DNA from: Halomonas huangheensis
GTDB taxonomy: Bacteria > Pseudomonadota > Gammaproteobacteria > Pseudomonadales > Halomonadaceae
Assembly: GCF_001431725.1 (NCBI RefSeq)
Contig: NZ_CP013106.1
Location: forward strand, 3,038,001 to 3,102,000
Reading direction: 5' to 3'
Length of the DNA stretch: 64,000 nt
The notes beneath the pieces were generated by a model. The model was not told the origin of the DNA. It searched no databases and saw nothing but the letters and a program-made list of their open reading frames with translations. Made by a program: the position numbers and the translations under genes. This document shows positions 25,186 to 33,774 of this stretch, one piece after another (position 1 is the first letter of the stretch; each line of letters opens with the position of its first letter).

Positions 25186-25662
25186 ATGACGCCAACTGAT
25201 CTGCACCACCTGGAACGCTGTATCGAGCTAGCCAGAGAAGCATTGAACAAGGGAGACGAGCCCTTCGGATCGATTCTTGTCGATGCGCAGGGCGAAGTAC
25301 GTTTCGAAGATCACAACCATGTTGCAGGCGGTGATGCCACTCAACATCCCGAGTTCGCTATCGCACGCTGGGCGGCCGAGAACATGACGCCTGCAGCAAG
25401 GGCTGCCGCTACGGTATACACCTCGGGCGAGCATTGCCCCATGTGTGCGGCAGCTCACGGCTGGGTAGGACTGGGACGTATCGTCTACGCCAGCTCCTCA
25501 CAGCAGTTGGGTGAGTGGCTGGCAGCAATGGGAGTGGCCACCGGACCAGTGGTACCACTGCCCATTACCCATATCGTGCCGGGGGCCGAGGTCGAAGGCC
25601 CTGCACTGGAGCTCGCCGAGCAAGTGCACGCATTGCACCGGCGGCTTCATACAGCTTCATGA
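25186..25662 (+). CDS. Nucleoside/guanine deaminase family protein
   Basis: The product has 158 residues of the cytidine-deaminase-like fold. The zinc and proton-shuttle motif HPE lies in TQHPEFAI and the Cys pair in GEHCPMCAAAH, where most guanine deaminases and tRNA adenosine deaminases have P in place of the His before the first Cys. GDEPFGSILVD marks the guanine-deaminase-like subgroup. ACAGGAG lies six bases before the ATG at 25186, which excludes the longer frame to 25051. Convergent with the MOSC gene. Confidence 0.85.
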   Translation: MTPTDLHHLERCIELAREALNKGDEPFGSILVDAQGEVRFEDHNHVAGGDATQHPEFAIARWAAENMTPAARAAATVYTSGEHCPMCAAAHGWVGLGRIVYASSSQQLGEWLAAMGVATGPVVPLPITHIVPGAEVEGPALELAEQVHALHRRLHTAS

Positions 25663-25682
25663 GTGACAGAGTTCGGTTGTCA

Positions 25683-26549
25683 TCAGGCGGTGGTGATGTC
25701 CAGCACGTCGCCAACTCGCAGCGTTGCACCGACGCCACTTTCAATGATGGCATTCTGGCCAAAGAAGGCACCTTTCCATCCGGGCTGGGTGTCCAGTTCC
25801 ACCAGGCTGCGTAGCGGCTCCTTGACCGAAGGCGTCTCACCGCTGCGCTGATCAATGGTGATGATCTTGCAACGCTTGCAGGGTTTGCGAATACCCAGAC
25901 GATAGCCCGGGCCGACAAGCGACTGCCAGTTGCGCTCGATAAAGGCCTGGTCAACACCGGACACAACCAGGTTGGGACGAAAACGTGTCATCGGTACTTC
26001 GCTCTCCCCCTTGCCGCGGAGATGACGGTTGAGCGCCTCCAACGATGTCTCGCTGGTGACCAGCAACGGGTAACCATCCGCGAATGCCGTGTGCACTGCT
26101 CCTGGCTCCCCTTCACGCAGATAGTCATGCTCGACCTCACGTCGCTGCTGTGGATCAAAGCGCACCAGACGCAGGCCACTGACACCCTGAGGCCCGAGGA
26201 CGTCATTCAGCCACGCCATGGCATCAGCTCCCTCGTCCAGCGCCAGGCAGTCGGACCGCCAGACTCGAACCTCCCGTCGCTCTGCATTCGACGGCGGTGC
26301 CAGACGCACGTCAAGGCTAACTTCAAGGTCAGGCATACCGGGATAGGTCAGCGCCATGTGAGTGTCATTGAGTGACACGCCAATGGTCGCCAGGGCTGGA
26401 ACTTCGCGCTGGGTGACGAAACGGCCGTCGGCGTTGACCAGCATCCATTGCCGATCATGGACAAGGCCCCGCTCGCCCAGTTCAGCGCTGGTCAAACGTA
26501 TTCCCTTCAATGACTTGACGGGATAACAATTCAGTTCGGTAATCGTCAA
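25683..26549 (-). CDS. MOSC-domain protein, YcbX-like
   Basis: The product has 288 residues. The N-terminal MOSC beta-barrel domain starts with TELNCYPVKSLKGI, and the C-terminal MOSC domain carries CKRCKIITID with the conserved Cys that handles sulfur or coordinates the molybdenum cofactor. YcbX relatives reduce N-hydroxylated bases together with an electron donor. The fused ferredoxin domain of E. coli YcbX is absent, so this is the short form. Its ATG overlaps the stop of the racemase gene (ATGA), indicating an operon of two. Confidence 0.88.
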   Translation of the reverse strand: MTITELNCYPVKSLKGIRLTSAELGERGLVHDRQWMLVNADGRFVTQREVPALATIGVSLNDTHMALTYPGMPDLEVSLDVRLAPPSNAERREVRVWRSDCLALDEGADAMAWLNDVLGPQGVSGLRLVRFDPQQRREVEHDYLREGEPGAVHTAFADGYPLLVTSETSLEALNRHLRGKGESEVPMTRFRPNLVVSGVDQAFIERNWQSLVGPGYRLGIRKPCKRCKIITIDQRSGETPSVKEPLRSLVELDTQPGWKGAFFGQNAIIESGVGATLRVGDVLDITTA

Positions 26550-27256
26550 TTCGCACCTCCACGAGCGGCACCCACAGCCAACTCGACGGCACGCCGAGCG
26601 TGGATGGTGGTGGTATCATAAAGCGGTGTCACAGTGTGCTCGGCAGATACCAGCAAGGCAATCTCGGTACAACCGAGGATAACCGCCTGGGCTCCATTTT
26701 CACGCAGCCTCTCGATCATCTCCAACACCTCGGTGCGCGATGATTCCTTGATCTCACCGTGGCAGAGCTCCTCATAGATGATTCGATGCAGGCTCTCACG
26801 CGCAGGTGTATCCGGAACCTGCACGCCTAACCCGTAGCTCTCGAGGCGCTCGCGATAGAACGGTTGCTCCATGGTGAATGAGGTTCCCAACAAACCAACG
26901 CGCTGGATACCATCCTCGATCAATGCATCAGCCGTGGCATCGGCAATGTGCAATAGAGGAATTTCCACGGCCTTCTCGATATGACGGGCCACCTTGTGCA
27001 TGGTGTTGGTACACAACACCAGTAACTCGGCCCCACCATCCTCGACCTGGCGTGCCGCATTTCCCAACATATCCCCTGCGTCGGCCCAGCGTCCCTGATG
27101 CTGAAGACTTTCCACCTCAGCAAAATCGACACTGACCAATACGACTTTGGCGGAATGAAGCCCACCCATGATCCGACCAACCTCACGGTTGATGACCTGG
27201 TAGTAGCTCACCGTGGACTCCCAACTCATACCACCCAGCAATCCAATTGTTTTCAT
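26546..27256 (-). CDS. Aspartate/glutamate racemase family protein
   Basis: The product has 236 residues, close to E. coli YgeA, an amino-acid racemase. It starts MKTIGLLGGMSWESTVSYYQ, the family N-terminus. The two catalytic cysteines are Cys82 in CTNTMHK and Cys196 in GCTEI, so the protein should be active and independent of pyridoxal phosphate. The ATG at 27256 is preceded by GGGAGGGAGCC. It is the first gene of a two-gene unit with the MOSC protein. The preferred substrate is unknown. Confidence 0.9.
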   Translation of the reverse strand: MKTIGLLGGMSWESTVSYYQVINREVGRIMGGLHSAKVVLVSVDFAEVESLQHQGRWADAGDMLGNAARQVEDGGAELLVLCTNTMHKVARHIEKAVEIPLLHIADATADALIEDGIQRVGLLGTSFTMEQPFYRERLESYGLGVQVPDTPARESLHRIIYEELCHGEIKESSRTEVLEMIERLRENGAQAVILGCTEIALLVSAEHTVTPLYDTTTIHARRAVELAVGAARGGAN

Positions 27257-27491
27257 GGCTCCCTCCCGGGCGTGCCTCACTACTGCGGTCGGCGAAACAC
27301 TACCTCAGCATCGTAATTATCGATCTCAGGCTCGATGGCCCCTGCTTAACCAGCATACCCCAGGCTCCAGACGATTACGGTAGTCAGTGCCGAAAGCAGC
27401 TATGCCAAATTGCAAAACCCTCTTACATTAGTTGCGATGGATCGTTGTGGAAGAAGGTCTCTCCGGAGCGTTTGCCGAAGACTCATCCACC

Positions 27492-27536
27492 CGTCACTGA
27501 ACCACTCGTCACTGAACCACTCGTCACTGAACCACT
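27492..27536. repeat. 15-bp perfect tandem repeat, three copies
   Basis: CGTCACTGAACCACT is repeated at 27492-27506, 27507-27521 and 27522-27536, ending 13 bases before the ATG of the permease gene. It lies where the leader and ribosome binding site would be, and no good Shine-Dalgarno sequence is seen. Confidence 0.95.
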
Positions 27537-27549
27537 ATGGATAGCCGCC

Positions 27550-28449
27550 ATGTCGACCACGGATACCCTCAAACTCCTGCTGTTGTCGACACTCTGGGGC
27601 ATGTCGTTCATTTTCATGCGCGTAGCATCACCGGAGTTCGGAGCGATACCGCTGGTCATGATTCGCATGGGAGTCGGCGCTCTGCTGCTGTTGCCACTGC
27701 TGATGTCGCTTCGCTATCTCCGCCTGGTGCGGGAAAATCTCGGCAAACTGGCGTTGCTGGGTTTCATCAACCATGTGATTCCCTTCACGCTGCTCGCTCT
27801 CGCCACCCTGCAACTGGAAGCCGGTTTCACTTCTCTGATCAACGCCACCACACCAATCTTTACCGCGCTGATCGGTGCCCTGTGGTTCGCCACTCCGATC
27901 CAGAAACGGCAGTACATTGGTCTCGCGGTGGCCTTCCTCGGTATCTATGTGCTGTCCGGAAACCGACTCAACTTCGAAATCGGTGGCGACGGCTGGTTTA
28001 TCCTCGCCACCCTTGGCGCCACCTTCTGTTACGGCATTGCCGGCAACTACTCCAAGACACGGCTGAGCCACCTGCCTGTGCGGGTGCTGGCCGCGGGCAG
28101 TTGCAGTATGTCGGGACTGATGTTGTTGATACCGGGATTGATGATGTGGCCGGATGCGCCGATCAGTGGTGCGGCCTGGGGCAGTGCTCTGGCCATGGCG
28201 GTGTTCTCCACCACGGTTGCCTTCCTGCTGTTCTTCAGCCTGTTGGCCAGCGCCGGAGCCACGGCGGCCTCCACCGTGACCTTTCTGGTGCCGGTCAGCG
28301 CCCTGCTGTGGGGATATCTGCTACTCGACGAGGTGCTGACCCTACGTATCCTGCTCGGCATGGCGATCACACTAGGCGGTACCGCCGTAGCCACCGGTAT
28401 GCTGCCGCAATGGCGGCGCGATCAGTCGAAGCAGTGCTCTACGAAGTGA
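27550..28449 (+). CDS. EamA/DMT-family permease
   Basis: The product has 299 residues with ten hydrophobic segments in two EamA halves (about 1-140 and 145-290), starting LLLLSTLWGMSFIFMRVASP, the family opening. DMT proteins of this type export amino acids or other metabolites across the inner membrane; the substrate is unknown. The start at 27550 gives the standard length; the open frame back to 27247 is probably not translated. Its ribosome binding site is poor and is preceded by a tandem repeat. Convergent with the GNAT gene. Confidence 0.9.
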   Translation: MSTTDTLKLLLLSTLWGMSFIFMRVASPEFGAIPLVMIRMGVGALLLLPLLMSLRYLRLVRENLGKLALLGFINHVIPFTLLALATLQLEAGFTSLINATTPIFTALIGALWFATPIQKRQYIGLAVAFLGIYVLSGNRLNFEIGGDGWFILATLGATFCYGIAGNYSKTRLSHLPVRVLAAGSCSMSGLMLLIPGLMMWPDAPISGAAWGSALAMAVFSTTVAFLLFFSLLASAGATAASTVTFLVPVSALLWGYLLLDEVLTLRILLGMAITLGGTAVATGMLPQWRRDQSKQCSTK

Positions 28450-28470
28450 TCAGATGGCGAGCTACGAGCT

Positions 28471-28944
28471 TCAGGCCGTAAGCTCCAGGCCGTCCAGCGC
28501 CTTCTGCATGCCTAACACCCAGCCTCCGGGCGTGGGGTCACGGCGCAGCTGCTGGTAGCCATGTCGCAGGTACAACGCTTCGGCACGACTACCCGACAAT
28601 ACCCGCAGACGAATATAGCGACACCCAAGACGCAGAGCTTCCAGCTCTACAAGCGCTAACGCCTGCTGACCGACACCGCGCCCTTGCCGGTCAGAATAGA
28701 CATGCAGCTCACGCAGATAGAGCACTTGCGCGTCGATATTCCATGCCATCAGCCCGAGGCGCTGGCCCACGCTTTCCTGCTCGACACTTTCCAGCCACCG
28801 CCAGCACCATTGCTGCCAGCGACTGTGGAAGCCTTCTGCATCCCACTCAAGCCCATGGCGACGATAATCAGCGGCCATGTTGTCGCGCACCAGACATTGC
28901 GCGCGTTCAGCCTCATGGCAAGGAGCCAGCCGCAACGACGACAT
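28471..28944 (-). CDS. GNAT family N-acetyltransferase
   Basis: The product has 157 residues. The acetyl-CoA site is VYSDRQGRGVGQQAL (Q/R-x-x-G-x-G), followed by LRLGCRYIRLRVLSGSRAEA and LYLRHGYQ, the normal last strands of the fold. The acceptor is unknown. AGGAGG precedes the ATG at 28944, which replaces a longer frame to 28998. It stands alone between the permease and the crotonase operon. Confidence 0.87.
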   Translation of the reverse strand: MSSLRLAPCHEAERAQCLVRDNMAADYRRHGLEWDAEGFHSRWQQWCWRWLESVEQESVGQRLGLMAWNIDAQVLYLRELHVYSDRQGRGVGQQALALVELEALRLGCRYIRLRVLSGSRAEALYLRHGYQQLRRDPTPGGWVLGMQKALDGLELTA

Positions 28945-29056
28945 GGGAGCCTCCTGGCGAAGTGAAGCAGATCGAGCGGTGCAGCACTCTCTGCCCAAAG
29001 CTCGCCGTTGCGGGGTTCACTTACAGCCTATAGCTTACAGCTCACAACTCGAGCTG

Positions 29057-29084
29057 CTCGTAGCTCGTAGCTCGTAGCTCGTAG
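29057..29084. repeat. 7-bp tandem repeat, four copies
   Basis: CTCGTAG is repeated at 29057-29063, 29064-29070, 29071-29077 and 29078-29084, abutting the crotonase stop codon at 29086. Related AGCT-rich words (AGCTTACAGCTCACAACTCGAGC) continue upstream to 29030, and similar words occur at 28455-28490. Confidence 0.9.
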
Positions 29085-29085
29085 C

Positions 29086-29862
29086 TCACCGAAAATCGGG
29101 CTTACGCTTCTCGACAAAGGCACTCATGCCCTCACTCTGCTCCTCTCCAGCAAAACACAGCGCAAACAAGCTGGTCTCCAGTGCCAGAGCACTGTCCAGA
29201 TCCTGATCCATTCCATCGTGAATGGCCTGCTTGGCGCTACGCACGGCACCGGGACCGTTACCGGTCAGCTGTTTGGTCAAGGTCTGGGCATACTCCTCCA
29301 GCGCCTGCTGGCTCATGACCTGGTTGACCAGGCCAATACGTAGCGCTTCCTGGGCATCGATCTTGCGCCCTGTCGTGCACAGATCCAGTGCCACGGCCGG
29401 ACCGACTCGACGCGGGAGACGCTGTGTACCACCGAAGCCGGGAATCACACCAAGCAGCACCTCGGGTTGCCCGAATACCGCGTTGTCACTCGCGACTGCC
29501 CAATCACAAGCCAATGCCAACTCACAACCACCGCCAAGGCAGAAACCATTGACCAGTGCCACCACCGGCACCGGCAACGACTCCAGGCGCTTGATGGTAC
29601 GCAGCGCCTGTCCAGCGAAATCACGCGCCTGTTGCGCAGACTTGTCACGCATCTCGGCAATATCAGCCCCGGCGACAAAGGACTTTTCACCGGCGCCGGT
29701 AATCAGTACCGCACGCAGATCACTGCGCCCTTCCAGTTCGACCAGGACCTGCTCCAGGGCCTCGATCACTGCGCTGTTGAGCGCGTTGAGTGAATTGGGG
29801 CGATTGATGGTCAGGCGAACGACGCCGCCGTTATCCTGCACTTCAACCAGTGACTCGCTCAT
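29086..29862 (-). CDS. Enoyl-CoA hydratase/isomerase (crotonase), DmdD-like candidate
   Basis: The product has 258 residues. The crotonase oxyanion region SFVAGADIAEM (61-71) and the catalytic glutamates Glu114 (GGGCELALACD) and Glu134 (FGQPEVLLGVIPG) are present, so it should hydrate or hydrolyse an enoyl-CoA. GAGGAAATGAG precedes the ATG at 29862. It is the last of three minus-strand genes: acyl-CoA dehydrogenase, acyl-CoA ligase, crotonase. In DMSP demethylation the DmdD crotonase releases methanethiol from methylthioacryloyl-CoA. The same three activities would also fit short fatty-acid oxidation, so the name is a hypothesis. Confidence 0.9.
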   Translation of the reverse strand: MSESLVEVQDNGGVVRLTINRPNSLNALNSAVIEALEQVLVELEGRSDLRAVLITGAGEKSFVAGADIAEMRDKSAQQARDFAGQALRTIKRLESLPVPVVALVNGFCLGGGCELALACDWAVASDNAVFGQPEVLLGVIPGFGGTQRLPRRVGPAVALDLCTTGRKIDAQEALRIGLVNQVMSQQALEEYAQTLTKQLTGNGPGAVRSAKQAIHDGMDQDLDSALALETSLFALCFAGEEQSEGMSAFVEKRKPDFR

Positions 29863-30041
29863 CTCATTTCCTCGTGACAAAAGGTCTCTGCGACAACCGG
29901 TATGTCATCGCCATGCTCCAACCCTAACGAACGCTTGGTAGGTCAACAAGCCATACTTCCGGCCAGGGCCAACAGACACTCTTCCTTCATGGCATAACCA
30001 CGCTGACACGGATGTGATGAACGCTGGCCCCTGTGTTCGTA

Positions 30042-31670
30042 TCAGCCCGAACGTGCCTGATCGCGCAGCACGAACTTCTGGATCTTGCCGGTGGAGGTCT
30101 TCGGCAGTTCGCTGAACACCACGCGCCGCGGAACCTTGAAGCCTGCCAGTTTCTCCCGGCAATGGGCGATGATGTCGGCCTCACTGACCTCGGCACCAGA
30201 TTTGAGTTTGACGAAGGCACATGGGCTTTCGCCCCACTTCTCGTCTGGCTGGGCAACCACCGCCGCCTCCTCGACGGCAGGATGACTGTAGAGCGCATCC
30301 TCGACTTCAATGGTCGAGATATTCTCACCACCGGAAATGATGATGTCCTTGGAGCGATCCTTGATCTCGATATAACCATCCGCATGCCAGACCGCGAGAT
30401 CTCCGGTGTGGTACCAGCCTCCCTCCAACGCCTCGCGGGTCGCCTGCTCGTTCTTCAGGTAGCCCTTCATGGTGTTGTTGCCACGCATCAACACTTCACC
30501 GATGGTTTTTCCATCGCGAGCGACAGGCTCCATCGTCACCGGATCGGCAACGCACAGCGCTTCCATCAGGTGTCCCCGCACGCCCTGACGCGCCTTGATT
30601 CTTGCTCGCTGCTCCAATGGCAGCTCATTCCATGCCTCACGCCAGGCACAGACGGTGACCGGACCATAGACTTCTGTCAGGCCATAGACGTGGGTGACTT
30701 CGATACCCAGCTCCTCGACTCCGGCGATCACTGCAGCCGGAGGTGCGGCTCCCGCAGTGGTTGCCTTGACCGGATGATCGATCGCCTGACGTTGCGAAGG
30801 ATCGAGATTGACCAACCCATTGAGAACGATGGGTGCGCCGCTGAAGTGGCTGACCTTCTCGCTGGCAATCAACTGCATGACACGCTGCGGCTCGACCTTG
30901 CGCAGACAGATATTGACGCCAGTACAGGCGGCAATACTCCATGGGAAACACCAGCCATTGCAGTGGAACATCGGCAACGTCCACAGGTATACCGGGTGAT
31001 GCGGCATATCCCATTCGAGGATATTGCTCAACGCATTGAGGTAGGCACCGCGATGGTGATAGACCACGCCCTTGGGCTTGCCCGTGGTTCCGGAGGTGTA
31101 ATTCAGCGAAATCGCATCCCACTCGTCGTCCGGTAGTTGATAGGGATAGTTCGCATCGCCTTCGGCCAACAGCGCCTCATACTCGATCTCGCCCAGCCGC
31201 TCGCCATCGGGCAGGAACTGCTCATCGGCCACATCAATGATCAATGGCGGCTCCGCCAGCTCGCTCACTGCGTCGCGAATCACCCCGACGAACTCAGGAT
31301 CGACAAGCACCGCCCGCGCCTCAGCGTGCTCAAGCATATAGGCGATGGCCGCCGCATCGAGACGAATATTCAGCGTATTGAGCACGCAACCTGCAAGCGG
31401 CACACCAAAGTGAGCCTCGAACATAGCCGGCACGTTGGGCAGCATTGCGGCAACAGTATCGCCCTTGCCCAAACCGCGTTTTTCCAGAGCCGAGGCGAGC
31501 TGACGGCAGCGCCGCCAGGTCGTGGCCCAGTCGCGTCGGATATCGCCATGGACTACGGCAGGAAAGTCGGGGTAGACACTGGCGCTGCGCTCGATAAAGG
31601 TAAGTGGCGACAGCGCCACATGGTTGGCGGGCGTGCGCGGCATGCCCTGTTCGAAGGCCGAAAGACTCAT
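30042..31670 (-). CDS. AMP-forming acyl-CoA ligase, DmdB-like candidate
   Basis: The product has 542 residues. The P-loop of adenylating enzymes is LNYTSGTTGKPKGVVYHHRG (about 180-200); YHTGDLAVWHADGYIEIKDR is the A5/A7-A8 region; the C-terminal catalytic Lys is in STGKIQK. It activates a carboxylic acid to an acyl-CoA through an acyl-AMP. Length and the N-terminal NHVALSPLTFIERSA resemble the medium-chain and DmdB (3-methylmercaptopropionate-CoA ligase) subgroup. It sits between the DmdC-like dehydrogenase and the crotonase, with 109 and 179 base gaps. The substrate is inferred from context only. Confidence 0.92.
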   Translation of the reverse strand: MSLSAFEQGMPRTPANHVALSPLTFIERSASVYPDFPAVVHGDIRRDWATTWRRCRQLASALEKRGLGKGDTVAAMLPNVPAMFEAHFGVPLAGCVLNTLNIRLDAAAIAYMLEHAEARAVLVDPEFVGVIRDAVSELAEPPLIIDVADEQFLPDGERLGEIEYEALLAEGDANYPYQLPDDEWDAISLNYTSGTTGKPKGVVYHHRGAYLNALSNILEWDMPHHPVYLWTLPMFHCNGWCFPWSIAACTGVNICLRKVEPQRVMQLIASEKVSHFSGAPIVLNGLVNLDPSQRQAIDHPVKATTAGAAPPAAVIAGVEELGIEVTHVYGLTEVYGPVTVCAWREAWNELPLEQRARIKARQGVRGHLMEALCVADPVTMEPVARDGKTIGEVLMRGNNTMKGYLKNEQATREALEGGWYHTGDLAVWHADGYIEIKDRSKDIIISGGENISTIEVEDALYSHPAVEEAAVVAQPDEKWGESPCAFVKLKSGAEVSEADIIAHCREKLAGFKVPRRVVFSELPKTSTGKIQKFVLRDQARSG

Positions 31671-31779
31671 GGCGTCAGTATCTCCTTGTCGTTGTGCTTG
31701 TCGTGGGCCCCATGCTCTGTCCGAAAGAATAGCTGGTCAGGAGTGGTTCACCGTCGCAGACAGTCAATCAAGATGGCGG

Positions 31780-33573
31780 CTACAGGCGAGAGGTGTCGAG
31801 TGCCAACAGAGAGTCGAAACCCGCTTCCATGACCTGTCGCTGAGCTCTTCCTACCGGCAGCCAGTGGTGAATAGCGAAATCCGCCAGCAAGAGCTTGTGG
31901 CGCAGATAATCGTCGTCTGCCCCGGCCTCGAGTGCCGACCATGCCTTCAGCGCACTGAGTCCCATCTGCCAGGCACAGAGAACATGACCGGTCAGCGCCA
32001 GCAACGGCGTTGCATAGGCCTGTACCGCATCGGCTCCCGTCTCCGTATCCGCGCCCTCTTCCAGTACGCGCGCCACACAGGCCTCAAGGTCGTCGACGCC
32101 CGCTCCCAGAGCCTTGCCGTGGCCTGCCAGAGCGGAGTGAGCGGCGAGCTGCTCGGCGACTCCACGCACCTCCTCAATGAGTCTGGTCAAGGCTGTTCCG
32201 CTATCGCGCTGCAACTTGCGGCCTGCCAGGTCCAGCGCCTGGATGCCATTGGTGCCCTCATAGATGGCTGCAATACGCACATCACGCAATAGCTGCGCCG
32301 CACCGGTCTCTTCGATATAGCCCATGCCGCCGTGAACCTGGACGCCCAGTGAGGTGATGTCGATTGCTTGATCAGTAGAGAACCCCTTGACCACCGGAAT
32401 CAACACATCGGCTCGCGCCTGAGCCGCCTCGCGCCGCTCGGCATCCTCGTGATGACGTGCCACATCCAGTTCCGCCGCACAGTTCATTGCCAGCGCCCGC
32501 AAGGCATCGGTACGCGCGCGCATCGACAGCAGCATGCGACGGACATCGAGATGCTGGTCAATGCTGCAGGCATCACCACCACGCGCTGGCGGTGTGCGAC
32601 CCTGACTGCGATCAGCGGCGTAACTGGCAGCATGCTGGCAGGCGCGCTCTGCGACGCCGATCGCCTGGATACCAACCTTGTGGCGCGCCTCGTTCATCAT
32701 GGTGAACATATGATTGAGACCACGTCCCGCTTCACCGACCAGATAGCCGATGGCACCGTCCTGCTCACCGAAACTCAGGGTGCAGGTCGGGCTACCGTGG
32801 ATACCCATCTTGTGCTCGATGGAGGCGCAGACCACATCATTACGCTGCCCCAGCGAACCGTCATCATTGACCAGCAACTTCGGTACCAGGAATAACGAGA
32901 TACCCTTGTTGCCATCGGGAGCATCCGGGGTGCGCGCCAATACCAGATGAATGATGTTCTCAGCGGCGGAGTGATCGCCCCAGGTAATGAATATCTTCTG
33001 ACCGAATAACCGGAAATGATCACCTTCCGGTACCGCGCGAGTCCGCACCTTTGAAAGGTCCGAACCGGCCTGGGGCTCGGTCAGGTTCATGGTGCCGGTC
33101 CAGCGCCCTTCTACCAGACTGGGGAGGTAACGCTGCTTCTGCTCTTCGCTACCATGATGGATCAGTGCTTCGATAGCGCCTGCCGTCAACATCGGGCATA
33201 AACCCAACGCCATATTGGCGCCATGCAACATTTCCTGTACCGCGCTGGCCACCACCTCAGGCAGGCCCTGCCCGCCCAGCTCCTCGGATACGCCAATACC
33301 GTTCCACCCCCCTTCTGCGTAAGCCTGATACGCCTCAGCAAAGCCATCAGGCAACGCCACGCTACCATCCTCACGGCGCTGGCAACCCTGACGGTCGCCA
33401 CTGGCATTGAGCGGCGCCCAGATATCTCCGGCCAACTTCGCTGCCTCATCCAATACGGCCTCGAGCAGATCAGCACTGAGCTCGTTGAACGGTGGCAACG
33501 ACAGCGCCCCGTGTTCAAGCAGGTGATCAAGGTTGAAGGCGATATCGCGAACCGGAGCAGAATAGGATGGCAT
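31780..33573 (-). CDS. Acyl-CoA dehydrogenase, DmdC-type
   Basis: The product has 597 residues, much longer than the 380-residue classical dehydrogenases and typical of the DmdC/AidB-like group with a C-terminal extension. It begins MPSYSAPVRDIAFNLDHLLE, which matches the DmdC-family opening. MNLTEPQAGSDLSKVRTRA and KIFITWGDH form the FAD and substrate regions; the catalytic Glu lies in AAIYEGTNGIQALDLAGRKL. GGGGAG precedes the ATG at 33573. Known DmdC enzymes oxidise 3-methylmercaptopropionyl-CoA; other members act on ordinary acyl-CoAs. First gene of a likely three-gene unit. Confidence 0.92.
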   Translation of the reverse strand: MPSYSAPVRDIAFNLDHLLEHGALSLPPFNELSADLLEAVLDEAAKLAGDIWAPLNASGDRQGCQRREDGSVALPDGFAEAYQAYAEGGWNGIGVSEELGGQGLPEVVASAVQEMLHGANMALGLCPMLTAGAIEALIHHGSEEQKQRYLPSLVEGRWTGTMNLTEPQAGSDLSKVRTRAVPEGDHFRLFGQKIFITWGDHSAAENIIHLVLARTPDAPDGNKGISLFLVPKLLVNDDGSLGQRNDVVCASIEHKMGIHGSPTCTLSFGEQDGAIGYLVGEAGRGLNHMFTMMNEARHKVGIQAIGVAERACQHAASYAADRSQGRTPPARGGDACSIDQHLDVRRMLLSMRARTDALRALAMNCAAELDVARHHEDAERREAAQARADVLIPVVKGFSTDQAIDITSLGVQVHGGMGYIEETGAAQLLRDVRIAAIYEGTNGIQALDLAGRKLQRDSGTALTRLIEEVRGVAEQLAAHSALAGHGKALGAGVDDLEACVARVLEEGADTETGADAVQAYATPLLALTGHVLCAWQMGLSALKAWSALEAGADDDYLRHKLLLADFAIHHWLPVGRAQRQVMEAGFDSLLALDTSRL

Positions 33574-33719
33574 GGGTACTCCCCGTAAAAGCGCCGCTTG
33601 TGAAAACGGCGCTTGTTGAATAGCGTTTTGTGAAAACAATACTTGCGATAGTAGTTTCCCTGGCCTCTGACCTCAATGCCCCCAAGGTCGCAGTCCTTGA
33701 TCAGGTCTCATAACGCAGC

Positions 33720-33748
33720 GCGCCCCTACCGTGGCTACGGAGGGGCGC
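33720..33748 (-). terminator. Hairpin after the MFS gene
   Basis: GCGCCCCT (33720-33727) pairs with AGGGGCGC (33741-33748). It follows the MFS stop codon on the minus strand. No T-run follows, so it may be a weak or rho-assisted stop. Confidence 0.5.
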
Positions 33749-33774
33749 AAGGGAAAGGTCAGACTGTTCATGAC

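Noticed and set aside
27247..27549. N-terminal extension of the EamA permease
   Set aside because: The added residues include the translated 15-bp repeat and lie outside the family's normal start.
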